The position numbers and the translations under genes were made by a program. A stretch of DNA of 8,270 bases from an uncultured Bacteroidota bacterium (lineage in GTDB: Bacteria; Bacteroidota; Bacteroidia; Chitinophagales; Chitinophagaceae): positions 1-8,270 of the forward strand of contig CAIJZG010000243.1 in the NCBI GenBank assembly GCA_903825065.1, given 5' to 3'. Below the pieces are notes generated by a model. That model did no database searches. It saw only the letters and a list, made by a program, of their open reading frames with translations, and was not told where the DNA came from. This document shows, piece after piece, positions 1 to 7,231 of the stretch (position 1 is the stretch's first letter; each line of letters begins with the position of its first letter).

Positions 1-813
1 GCCCAAAATAATCAAAGCTGTTTTAGATCCCATTTTTCTAGCATCCCGAACATATTCGGCCGTCTCCCATTCTACTAATTCCCCAATAATCAATACATCA
101 GGTTTATTTTTTTCAATTGTATTGATATGTGCTTGTTCGCCCCATGCACCTGGTAATAATGCAATTACACTGCAGCTTTGCTTCAAATCACCTATTGCTC
201 GAAGGTGTTGAATAGATAAGTTCTTTTTAAGTTCCTGGATTAATTGTTCTAAAGTAATCTGAGGAATATTTAAAATTGCCTCTCCCTTTTTTTGAAAAGG
301 TTCCCATCCCATTTTTTTCTTTACACCTAGACTAATCATATCGGGTTGCATAAAATGACTATAGTCGTGAAAGCGCCAGATGACTATCCCATTTTCTTTT
401 AGGAATGCTTGTTTTTTTTGAATCATCGCATTTGTTTCCTGTTTAGCCATATTATCTATTGCACTATAAAAGGTAGGTTCATGTGCAATAATAAAATTTG
501 CTTTTAACCTAATTGCTTCTTCAACAACAGCAATAGTTGGAAACATGGTACTCACAATTCCTGTAACGATTTGATCGGCTGAACCAAACTTTATGTTGTC
601 AACAGTATCTTTAAATGCTGTTAGTTTGGCTTCCTTTATTATCAAATCGATGATGTTTTGAACAGTATAGCTTTGTGAAGGATTGAAATTATCATGAGCA
701 AAAGCAATACCCGGCAGATTCAAAAATATAGAACCTCCAAGTATTAAACTTGAATTACGAATAAAGTTTCTTCTTCCTTCATGATGATTTTCTGAATTGA
801 CAATTGGCAACAT
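1..813 (-). CDS. Tat-exported Nif3-like dinuclear metal centre protein, 3' end cut by window
   Basis: Reading leftward from the ATG at 813, 271 codons run without a stop to base 1, so the C-terminus lies outside the window; remembered relatives are about 300 residues, so perhaps 30-45 are missing. Residues 14-35 form a signal with a twin-arginine start (RRNFIRN) and a hydrophobic stretch ending near AFA, suggesting Tat export. The mature part resembles the NIF3/YbgI/SA1388 family: IIAHEPTFY at 108-116 corresponds to the family's HHP metal-binding segment with the second His replaced by Glu; WRFHDYSH at 146-153 to the second ligand region; IIGELVEWETAEYVRDA at 242-258 to the GE-containing loop near the C-terminus. 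Nif3 proteins are usually cytosolic with two bound metals and no settled reaction, so the role here is unknown. The start lies 39 bp after the stop of the serine hydrolase gene on the same strand, suggesting one operon. Family assignment is from recalled motif similarity. Confidence 0.8.
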   Translation of the reverse strand, partial: MLPIVNSENHHEGRRNFIRNSSLILGGSIFLNLPGIAFAHDNFNPSQSYTVQNIIDLIIKEAKLTAFKDTVDNIKFGSADQIVTGIVSTMFPTIAVVEEAIRLKANFIIAHEPTFYSAIDNMAKQETNAMIQKKQAFLKENGIVIWRFHDYSHFMQPDMISLGVKKKMGWEPFQKKGEAILNIPQITLEQLIQELKKNLSIQHLRAIGDLKQSCSVIALLPGAWGEQAHINTIEKNKPDVLIIGELVEWETAEYVRDARKMGSKTALIILG

Positions 814-852
814 CGTATTAGAATTTATTAATGGAAATGAAGAGATATAATT

Positions 853-1992
853 CTACAATATAAAGTTCTGGTACAACAAAATGATAGTGTTTTTAATTAA
901 CGCATTAAATCCATCTTCAAATTTTAGCTCACAACCATTGGTAATCACCACAAACCCGAATTTTTCTTCGGAATTAAAAAACATGCCACTATACAATCCA
1001 TATGCAGAGCCAGTATGCCCTTTCATGGTTTTCCCTTTTATTAAATTTTCTTGCGTTTCAATGGCCATTCCATATCCATCTTCTTCTGAAACCTTAGTCT
1101 GCATTTCTCTAGCGCTATGTTTCGACATGATTTTTGTACCATCATATCGGCCAAGCTTGCTATGCATTATCATATATTTAGCTAAGTCTGTTGCAGAAAT
1201 TTTCATGCCGCCAGTTGGTGAAAAAATAGGTGTTGTCTTACCCATTTCATAATGTGCTATTTCTTCTCTACGAGGTGCATAAGCATTTGGAGAGGATATG
1301 AATTTAGCTGAATCAGCATTGTATTCATAAATAGTTGCAAACTTATTTTTATCGAGCGAATCCACGCAATATCCACCATATAATTTTAGAGGATCAAGAA
1401 TATGATGTTTTACATATTGATCAAAACGTTCTCCCGAAAGCTTTTCAATAATGGTACCTGTCATATTATAATTCATATTACAATACATATAACCTTTACC
1501 TGGCTCATAGTTATTATAAGATTTCGCCCAGTTTGGATTCGTTGCTGGGTTAATGCTATCTAATGAGAAATATCCCTGACTATCATTAATCGAAGAGCGA
1601 TGTTGCAAAAGGGTTCTAAGCGTAATAACGGTTTGTGGAAAATTCGGATTTCGTACAGTGAAGCCAATAAGTTTGCTCACATCATCATCTAACGAAACTT
1701 TTCTTTTTTCTACTAATTGCATAATGGATGTAGCGGAAAAAGATTTAGAAATTGACGCGATTCGAAAAAGACAATCATCGGTCAATGGTTGTTTCGTGTC
1801 TAAATCTTTATACCCAAATGAGTGAGTATAGATGATTTTATTATTCTTTACAACCGCTACAGAAATGCCTACAGCATTGAACTGCTGCATGATTGCTTTT
1901 ATTCCTGTTTCCGTTTTTGCTGATTGTGCTAGGGCACTACCTGCAGACAGCAACAAAAAAATCAATATTGGTAAAATTGTTTTCCTTTTCAT
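853..1992 (-). CDS. Exported class C beta-lactamase-type serine hydrolase
   Basis: This is a penicillin-binding/beta-lactamase-fold serine hydrolase (PF00144 type). The open frame extends to an ATG at 2019, but I prefer the ATG at 1992, because that gives a compact Sec signal (MKRKTILPILIF… ending SALAQ) of 379 residues; the longer form only adds MKLIHKFII. In numbering from 2019, the catalytic set is S89-I-S-K92 (SxxK, nucleophile and base), Y179-C-N181 (YxN) and H335-T-G337 (the KTG-equivalent box). All three are present, so it should be an active hydrolase, acting in the periplasm or outside the cell. Family members include D-aminopeptidases, DD-peptidases, esterases and beta-lactamases, and the sequence does not choose between them. 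HTG instead of KTG is common in the non-lactamase members, so antibiotic resistance should not be assumed. It is transcribed away from the GH3 gene and is upstream of the Nif3-like gene. Confidence 0.88.
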   Translation of the reverse strand: MKRKTILPILIFLLLSAGSALAQSAKTETGIKAIMQQFNAVGISVAVVKNNKIIYTHSFGYKDLDTKQPLTDDCLFRIASISKSFSATSIMQLVEKRKVSLDDDVSKLIGFTVRNPNFPQTVITLRTLLQHRSSINDSQGYFSLDSINPATNPNWAKSYNNYEPGKGYMYCNMNYNMTGTIIEKLSGERFDQYVKHHILDPLKLYGGYCVDSLDKNKFATIYEYNADSAKFISSPNAYAPRREEIAHYEMGKTTPIFSPTGGMKISATDLAKYMIMHSKLGRYDGTKIMSKHSAREMQTKVSEEDGYGMAIETQENLIKGKTMKGHTGSAYGLYSGMFFNSEEKFGFVVITNGCELKFEDGFNALIKNTIILLYQNFIL

Positions 1993-2070
1993 GATAATAA
2001 ATTTATGAATTAACTTCATAGCCTTTCCAGGATTTATTTATTTTAAACGATTTGCCATTAAATATTGAAA
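1993..2070. promoter_or_regulatory. Divergent intergenic region between serine hydrolase and GH3 genes
   Basis: These 78 bp separate the two preferred start codons (ATG at 1992 leftward, ATG at 2071 rightward), so promoters for both genes must lie here or extend into the coding starts. The region is very AT-rich. I see no full TAnnTTTG box in either direction, no obvious operator dyad, and no Shine-Dalgarno sequence before either ATG. The promoter role is inferred from gene layout only. Confidence 0.4.
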
Positions 2071-2214
2071 ATGAAAAAACTTTCCTTCCTCTTGTTAGCT
2101 ATTCCATTTCTTAGTAACGCTCAAGTTAAATGGGCAGAGATTGAAATTACTGATGGAATTAACAAAAGTTAGGTCAAGGAACAAAGTACGCTCGGATTTA
2201 GTTCAAATTCGGGA
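2071..2214 (+). pseudogene. 5' end of the GH3 gene: signal peptide followed by an in-frame TAG
   Basis: An ATG at 2071 opens a 33-codon frame encoding a clear Sec signal (MKKLSFLLLAIPFLSNAQ) plus the first mature residues, ending at TAG 2170-2172. After the TAG, the same frame continues without interruption for 742 codons into the GH3 enzyme (2071 and 2215 differ by 144, a multiple of three). The 14 codons between the TAG and the GTG at 2215 read VKEQSTLGFSSNSG, which resembles the conserved 'LG…p.SGv' stretch that precedes FKDLNKNG in relatives I remember. This indicates that the segment is the true N-terminus of the GH3 protein, cut by one nonsense codon rather than by a frameshift. It could be a genuine mutation, a base-calling error, or readthrough; the sequence alone cannot decide. 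Confidence 0.8.
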
Positions 2215-4398
2215 GTGAAAATTATTACTAAAGATGGTCTTCCATTCAAAGATTTAAATAAAAATGGAGTGCTGGACCCCTATGAAGATTGGCGCTTGCC
2301 GGTTAGTGAGCGCGCTAAAGATCTTGCTTCAAAAATGACTGTTGAAGAAATTGCTGGATTAATGTTGTATAGCGGTCACCAGGCGATTCCTGCAGCTGCT
2401 GGTGGATTTTCAAGAGGAACTTACGGTGGGAAAATTTTTTCGGAAAGTGGCGCAAAATCTTATGATTTATCTGACCAACAAATTGCTTTTCTTACAAAAG
2501 ATAATTTAAGACATGTATTAATTACAACTGTTGAAAGCGCAACTACTGCTGCACTTTGGAATAACAAAGCTCAAGCTTTGGTAGAAGGGTTAGCAAAAGG
2601 CATCCCTACAAATAATAGTACCGACCCAAGAAACGGAGCAAATAAAGATGCCGAATACAATGCAGGCTCTGGCGGTGTAATCTCTCAATGGCCCGAAGAA
2701 CTTGGTTTAGCAGCTACATTTGATCCTGCCATCACCAAGAAATTTGGATCAATTGCATCCAAAGAATACAGAGCACTAGGTATTACTACCGCACTCTCAC
2801 CACAAATTGATTTGGCAACTGAACCACGCTGGAATCGTTTTGTTGGAACTTTTGGAGAAGATCCCAAATTAGCAACTGATATGGCTCGCGCATATGTAGA
2901 TGGATTTCAAACATCACCAATTTCAATTAGTGCTTATCAGGGTTGGGGTAATAAAAGTGTCAATGCCATGGTGAAACACTGGCCCAGTGGTGGACCTGAA
3001 GAAGCTGGCCGTGATGCGCATTTCGCATATGGTAAGTTTGCAGTTTATCCAGGTAACAATCTAGAAACTCAAATGAAAACTTTTACTGAAGGTGCTTTTA
3101 AATTAGAAGGGAATACAAAGAAAGCAGCTGCTGTTATGCCTTATTATACCATTTCATTTAATCAAGATAAAAAGAATGGTGAAAATGTTGGCAATGGATT
3201 TAGTAAATATATCATCACCGACCTATTAAGAAATAGGTTTGGATATGATGGTGTAGTTTGTACCGACTGGTTAATCACAGCTAATGAGGGTGCAAAACCA
3301 AGTGTGTTTGCTGGTAAATCTTGGGGTGTTGAAAAGTTAACGATTGCTGAACGTCATTATAAAGTGTTGATGGCAGGTGTAGATCAGTTTGGCGGAAACA
3401 ACGATGCCAAACCGGTGATAGAAGCTTATCAAATGGGCGTGAAAGAACATGGCGAAACCTTTATGCGTAAACGTTTTGAGCAATCTGCTGTACGTTTATT
3501 ATTAAACGTGTTTAGGGTTGGATTATTCGAAAACCCTTATTTAGATCCTGCTGAAACAAAATCGATAGTAGGTAATGCAGATTTTATGAAAGCTGGTTTT
3601 GCTGCTCAATTAAAATCAATTGTTTTGATCAAGAATCAAAATAAAACTTTACCAATTCAGAAAGGCAAAACAGTGTACATCCCAAAAAGAACCACGCCGG
3701 CAAGTATTAATTTTTTCGGACAACCATCTCCCGAAAAAACTGATTATCCTGTTAAGCTTGAATTATTGAAGAAGTATTACACTGTTACAGATGATCCAAG
3801 TAAAGCCGACTTTGCAATTGTATTTATAAAAAGTCCTATTAGTGGTGGCTATAGCGATGCTGATAGAGCTGCAGGTGGAAATGGCTACTTGCCGATAAGT
3901 TTGCAATTAAAAGATTATACAGCTACTGAATCTAGAGCGAAAAGTATTGCAGCAGGTGACCCCGTAGTAGATCCAACGATCAGCAACAGATCCTATTTAA
4001 ATAAAACAAACAAGTCCAATAGTTATCCTGATTTGAATACTATTTTAGAAACCAAGAAATCGATGAAAGGAAAACCTGTAATTGTTTCAGTTAGTATTAC
4101 AAATCCAATGATATTCGGCGAATTTGAAAAAGAAGTTGATGCAATTGTTGGAGAATTTGGGGTACAAGTGGAAGCTTTAATGGACATTATTTCTGGAAAG
4201 TCAGAACCTTCAGGTTTGTTACCTATGCAGATGCCGATTAATATGTCGACCGTTGAAAAACAATTTGAAGATACTCCACATGATATGATTCCTTATAAAG
4301 ATGCCAATGGACATGTTTATGATTTTGGATACGGATTAAACTGGAAGGGTATTATTAAAGATGCAAGAACAGAAAAATATAAAGTTGCAAAAAAATAG
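2215..4398 (+). CDS. Glycoside hydrolase family 3 enzyme (beta-glucosidase type), catalytic part intact
   Basis: The uninterrupted frame starts at a GTG and encodes 727 residues; this GTG has no convincing ribosome binding site and is probably not the native start (see the upstream segment). Residues 13-24 (DLNKNGVLDPYE) match an EF-hand-like calcium loop. The GH3 N-terminal barrel follows: EPRWNRFVGTFGED at 203-216, KHWPSGGPEEAGRDAHFAYG at 254-273, and GVVCTDW at 346-352, where D351 is the expected nucleophile. The GH3 C-terminal sandwich domain begins around SIVLIKNQNKTLPI (about 467-480) and includes ISGKSEPSGLLPMQMP near 659-674. The enzyme should remove terminal beta-linked sugars with retention; the sugar is not readable from the sequence. 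The KHWPSGG…GRDAHF…YPG signature is one I associate with a GH3 glucosidase subgroup, not with NagZ. As read, the product lacks a signal peptide, so it would stay in the cytoplasm, unlike its presumed ancestor. Confidence 0.9.
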   Translation: MKIITKDGLPFKDLNKNGVLDPYEDWRLPVSERAKDLASKMTVEEIAGLMLYSGHQAIPAAAGGFSRGTYGGKIFSESGAKSYDLSDQQIAFLTKDNLRHVLITTVESATTAALWNNKAQALVEGLAKGIPTNNSTDPRNGANKDAEYNAGSGGVISQWPEELGLAATFDPAITKKFGSIASKEYRALGITTALSPQIDLATEPRWNRFVGTFGEDPKLATDMARAYVDGFQTSPISISAYQGWGNKSVNAMVKHWPSGGPEEAGRDAHFAYGKFAVYPGNNLETQMKTFTEGAFKLEGNTKKAAAVMPYYTISFNQDKKNGENVGNGFSKYIITDLLRNRFGYDGVVCTDWLITANEGAKPSVFAGKSWGVEKLTIAERHYKVLMAGVDQFGGNNDAKPVIEAYQMGVKEHGETFMRKRFEQSAVRLLLNVFRVGLFENPYLDPAETKSIVGNADFMKAGFAAQLKSIVLIKNQNKTLPIQKGKTVYIPKRTTPASINFFGQPSPEKTDYPVKLELLKKYYTVTDDPSKADFAIVFIKSPISGGYSDADRAAGGNGYLPISLQLKDYTATESRAKSIAAGDPVVDPTISNRSYLNKTNKSNSYPDLNTILETKKSMKGKPVIVSVSITNPMIFGEFEKEVDAIVGEFGVQVEALMDIISGKSEPSGLLPMQMPINMSTVEKQFEDTPHDMIPYKDANGHVYDFGYGLNWKGIIKDARTEKYKVAKK

Positions 4399-4420
4399 CT
4401 GGAATAATTTTAAAAAAATA

Positions 4421-4450
4421 AAAAAGGAGGTCTTAAGACTTCCTTTTTTT
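4421..4450 (+). terminator. Intrinsic terminator after the GH3 gene
   Basis: The arms AAAAAGGAGGTC and GACTTCCTTTTT pair around a TTAA loop, with one G·T wobble, and are followed by a further run of T. The hairpin lies 22 bp past the GH3 stop. The opposite strand also ends in a T-rich tract, so it may work in both directions. It separates the GH3 unit from the following three-gene run. Confidence 0.85.
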
Positions 4451-4540
4451 ATTGCCAAAATTTAACAATGACTACTAAAACAAAATAAGTACTTTAACTA
4501 TTCAAAAAAAATCGAGTAGTATCTCATTATAAAATAATTT

Positions 4541-5233
4541 ATGAAAAACAAATTTTTAAAAAGTGTATTAATTATAAGTATGTTTCTTTTTGGGATCAAT
4601 CAATATGCATTTGCCCAAGATAAAACGAGTAATTGGACACCAGAAGAACAAAAAGAATTATTTGGATATTGCGAAAAAAAAGTGTTGATGAATGATCTAA
4701 ATATCCCTGAAGAAAAAGCAGATAAAATTGGCCAATTGAATTATTGGGCAACTCTACAAAAAATTAAAGTGCAAGAAAACACAAACGATACTTTTGCAAC
4801 AGCAAATGAAGTAGAGATAGAACTAATGAAAAAATATAGAGCTCTTTCATTATCAAACGATCAATTAAAATCATTATCTGATAGAAGAAAATCAAATATG
4901 AATTCCGAATCTTGTCCTCTGGTTACACTTAACTTTAATCTTATTTATGATACAACACAAAAAGCACAACTACTACTCAACTTTAAAGCTAAATACCGAA
5001 AAGAACTAATTACGAAAGCTACAGTTAATGGGAGACAAGCAGATCAATTATTAGATGCTGAAGTTTGGAAACAAAAAGAAGCCTGTAGTATTTCAAAAAT
5101 CCCAGTAAACGATTTTAATCGAATAAGAAAAACAGTAGAGATGTATAATATGCTGGACAGAAAATATAAATTAGTTGATATGACCGATCAACAAAAAGCA
5201 GCGGCAATAGATATTCTGAAACAAGTTCAATAA
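4541..5233 (+). CDS. Secreted helical protein of unknown function with LTxxQ-like motifs
   Basis: I do not recognise a named family. The 230-residue product starts with a clear Sec signal (residues 1-26, ending YAFAQ) with no lipobox Cys, so it is likely periplasmic or released. The mature part is rich in Lys, Glu, Gln and Asn and looks almost wholly alpha-helical. A short pattern, hydrophobic residue-[P/S/T]-x-x-[Q/K/D]-x-x-x-[hydrophobic or Ala], recurs four times: IPEEKADKI (55-63), LSNDQLKSL (104-112), IPVNDFNRI (187-195) and MTDQQKAAA (214-222). This resembles the LTxxQ helix starts of Spy/CpxP-type periplasmic proteins, but that link is inference. The mature chain has three Cys (44, 125, 182). 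The ATG has an A/T-rich leader without Shine-Dalgarno. The stop is 11 bp before the next gene, so the two are very probably co-transcribed. Confidence 0.8.
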   Translation: MKNKFLKSVLIISMFLFGINQYAFAQDKTSNWTPEEQKELFGYCEKKVLMNDLNIPEEKADKIGQLNYWATLQKIKVQENTNDTFATANEVEIELMKKYRALSLSNDQLKSLSDRRKSNMNSESCPLVTLNFNLIYDTTQKAQLLLNFKAKYRKELITKATVNGRQADQLLDAEVWKQKEACSISKIPVNDFNRIRKTVEMYNMLDRKYKLVDMTDQQKAAAIDILKQVQ

Positions 5234-5244
5234 AGTTCTACAAA

Positions 5245-6483
5245 ATGTTATATCGAATTATTACCTTCTTGTTAAGTTCTCTAATATCAATACAACTCTT
5301 ATTTGCACAAACCTTTGTTTCAGTTGATAGTATCATTGAGAATCAAATCAATAAGCAAAAAGTATCTGGTGCAGTTGCAATGATTATATATCAAAATAAA
5401 GTGGTGCTAGACAAAGCTTATGGTTACTCAGATAAAGCTAATCAAATACCTATGCAAACTGAGTCAATATTTAGAATTGCGTCTCAAACAAAAGCAATTG
5501 TATCTATCGCATTTTTACAATTAGTTGAATTAGGAAACATTGGATTAGACGATCCAATTGAAAAGTATATTCCTGCATTTCGAAAACAACAAGTAGCAAT
5601 CATAGAAAAAGACTCCATTAAACTTGTAAGTAAAAAAAGATCAATTACAATCAGAGACCTTCTTAGTCACCAATCCGGAATATCTTCCCCAGAGGAATAC
5701 CCAAAACTGAAAAATATATTTTCAGAATATCATTTAGATCAGCCATTAAATGTTGCATTCAAAACGCTTAAAGATGAAGTTGACCAAATAGCTAAAATGC
5801 CTTTGGCACATCAGCCTGGTGAAAGATTTAGTTATGGGTTAAGTACTAATGTAATAGGCAGGCTGATTGAAATCATCTCTGGAAAATCGCTGGATGCATA
5901 TTTAAAGGAAAATATATTTAAGCCTCTTCAAATGAAGGATACCTATTTTTATTTGCCTAAGGATAAACAAAACAGGCTGGTAAAAGTATATCGGAATATT
6001 AAGAATGATAGTTTATCTGAGATCTTACCGGACATGTATCCCATTAATTATCCGAATGTAGAAAATGGCACATATTATTCTGCCATCGGGGGTTTAGTTT
6101 CAACCACACATGACTATGCAAAATTTTTGACCTGCTTATTGAATGATGGGGTGTATGCAAAAAACAAACAACTTATCAGTAGGCTAACTTTACAACAATT
6201 TATTAGCAATCAACTTGGCGATAAGACTTTTATTTTCGGTGGCATTAAATCGTTGAATAATTTTGGGTTAGGGGTTGGACTAACTACAAAACAAGGAACT
6301 ATATTAAATAACGCCACAGAAGGAAGTTTTTTCTGGGGAGGAGCTTTTAACACAGCTTATATGGTAGACAAAAATAGAAAGTTGATTACTTTATTCTATT
6401 TCCAAAGAACTCCATTTGACTTGCCTCCAATTCTATCTAAATTAGAGAAACAAACTATTATAGAAATCGACAAGATTAAATAA
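5245..6483 (+). CDS. Exported serine hydrolase, family VIII esterase / beta-lactamase fold
   Basis: This 412-residue PF00144-type hydrolase carries a Sec signal (about 1-22, ending LLFAQ). Its active-site set is S80-Q-T-K83 (SxxK nucleophile and base), Y197 in FSYGLS (the tyrosine motif, not followed by N at the usual place), and W364-G-G366 in place of KTG. The YGLS plus WGG pairing is the pattern of EstB-like family VIII carboxylesterases rather than of true class C beta-lactamases, so ester or amide hydrolysis in the periplasm is the likely activity; the substrate is unknown. It differs from the hydrolase at 853-1992, which has YCN and HTG, so the two are distant paralogues rather than a recent duplication. 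The gene follows the helical secreted protein gene after only 11 bp and precedes another secreted protein gene by 52 bp. Confidence 0.88.
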   Translation: MLYRIITFLLSSLISIQLLFAQTFVSVDSIIENQINKQKVSGAVAMIIYQNKVVLDKAYGYSDKANQIPMQTESIFRIASQTKAIVSIAFLQLVELGNIGLDDPIEKYIPAFRKQQVAIIEKDSIKLVSKKRSITIRDLLSHQSGISSPEEYPKLKNIFSEYHLDQPLNVAFKTLKDEVDQIAKMPLAHQPGERFSYGLSTNVIGRLIEIISGKSLDAYLKENIFKPLQMKDTYFYLPKDKQNRLVKVYRNIKNDSLSEILPDMYPINYPNVENGTYYSAIGGLVSTTHDYAKFLTCLLNDGVYAKNKQLISRLTLQQFISNQLGDKTFIFGGIKSLNNFGLGVGLTTKQGTILNNATEGSFFWGGAFNTAYMVDKNRKLITLFYFQRTPFDLPPILSKLEKQTIIEIDKIK

Positions 6484-6535
6484 AACCTACAATTGATTTT
6501 ACTTGTTAACTTTATGTATTACAAAAAATCTTTTT

Positions 6536-7231
6536 ATGAAAAAATTCATATTCATCATTTGTCTTTTTTTATTGGGCTTTGGAAGTAAAGCTCAATCGGT
6601 ATATGATAATGTAAATCTTAGAATGATGCTATATCCAAAATTTCAATTAAGTGAAGTGTATTTAAAAAATGGAACAGTGGTAGAAGTAGGATTAAATTAT
6701 AATTTAGAAAAACATCAATTGATATTCATTGAAGACAAGCAATATAAAGAATTATCCGGTTTAGAAACTATTGATAGCGTACTTTTATTAGGAAAGAGCT
6801 TTGATTCTGAGACTAATAAAGAAATTATTTCAACGATTAAATTCGTTCCCTTTAATGATAAAATATATCAATGCACCAGTTATGAAGGAATATATATTCT
6901 TTATGACTATAGTGTAACGCCAACCGATTTCACTGTTGATCATAATGGCGGTCATAAAGTTGAAACTTCACAAACTAGCAATACAATTACTGGGGCGAAC
7001 ACAATAAGGGTATACAAAAACAACAATAACGTAAATATGATTCCTTTATATTGTTATAAAGAAAAAAGTACGATTGTTGAAATCAGGCAAACCAAACGAA
7101 TAGCAAACCTATTTAAGCTAGATAAAAATTTAATCGCAGGTTATATTGGTCAAACTCATGTTAATGTTTACCAAGAGACAGATGTTATTAGATTGGTAGA
7201 CTGGCTAAAAAAGAATTCTGTTAAGAAGTAA
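6536..7231 (+). CDS. Secreted Bacteroidota protein of unknown function
   Basis: The frame is open from a TTG at 6503, but the ATG at 6536 is the better start, because it places the Sec signal (MKKFIFIICLFLLGFGSKAQ) exactly at the N-terminus, giving 231 residues. The mature part looks beta-rich. Residues 41-85 (VYLKNGTVVEVGLNYNLEKH… LETIDSVLLLGK) resemble the opening of many secreted Bacteroidota proteins of unknown function, in which a short 'k.G.v.e..lnYn...d.l' strand pair precedes a 'DSV.i..k.F' strand. A low-complexity Asn/Thr/Gly loop covers about 128-167, including four consecutive Asn. The C-terminus (about 188-225) looks helical, with a 'lFKLDKNLIAGYI…' pattern also common in that group. 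No catalytic motif was seen. It lies 52 bp after the esterase gene and may share its transcript. Its stop directly touches that of the converging acetyltransferase gene. Confidence 0.8.
   Translation: MKKFIFIICLFLLGFGSKAQSVYDNVNLRMMLYPKFQLSEVYLKNGTVVEVGLNYNLEKHQLIFIEDKQYKELSGLETIDSVLLLGKSFDSETNKEIISTIKFVPFNDKIYQCTSYEGIYILYDYSVTPTDFTVDHNGGHKVETSQTSNTITGANTIRVYKNNNNVNMIPLYCYKEKSTIVEIRQTKRIANLFKLDKNLIAGYIGQTHVNVYQETDVIRLVDWLKKNSVKK

Noticed and set aside
881..1252. 123-residue plus-strand open frame
   Set aside because: It lies entirely antisense to the well-supported serine hydrolase gene, and its translation has no recognisable motif or domain.
1993..2019. ATG at 2019 as start of the minus-strand serine hydrolase
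   Set aside because: It only adds nine residues before a well-formed signal peptide beginning at 1992. It remains possible but is less likely.
2170..2172. Selenocysteine or pyrrolysine insertion at the GH3 TAG
   Set aside because: Selenocysteine uses TGA, pyrrolysine decoding is not expected in Bacteroidota, and the position is in a non-catalytic N-terminal stretch.
2685..2867. 60-residue minus-strand open frame inside the GH3 gene
   Set aside because: It is a shadow of the GH3 barrel coding region on the other strand, with no independent support.
2972..3033. NagZ-like beta-N-acetylglucosaminidase reading of the GH3, based on D267-A-H269
   Set aside because: The KHWPSGGPEEAGRDAHF context fits a glucosidase-type GH3 subgroup with a C-terminal sandwich domain; NagZ is a shorter, single-domain type with KHFPGHG.
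6507..6514. TAACTTTA as a -7 promoter box before the secreted protein gene
   Set aside because: It matches TAnnTTTG at all but one base, but there is no TTG at the -33 distance and such near matches are frequent in this AT-rich DNA.
6503..6535. TTG start upstream of the secreted protein gene
   Set aside because: It adds MLTLCITKNLF before a clear signal peptide that starts with MKKFIF at the ATG at 6536, so the ATG is preferred.
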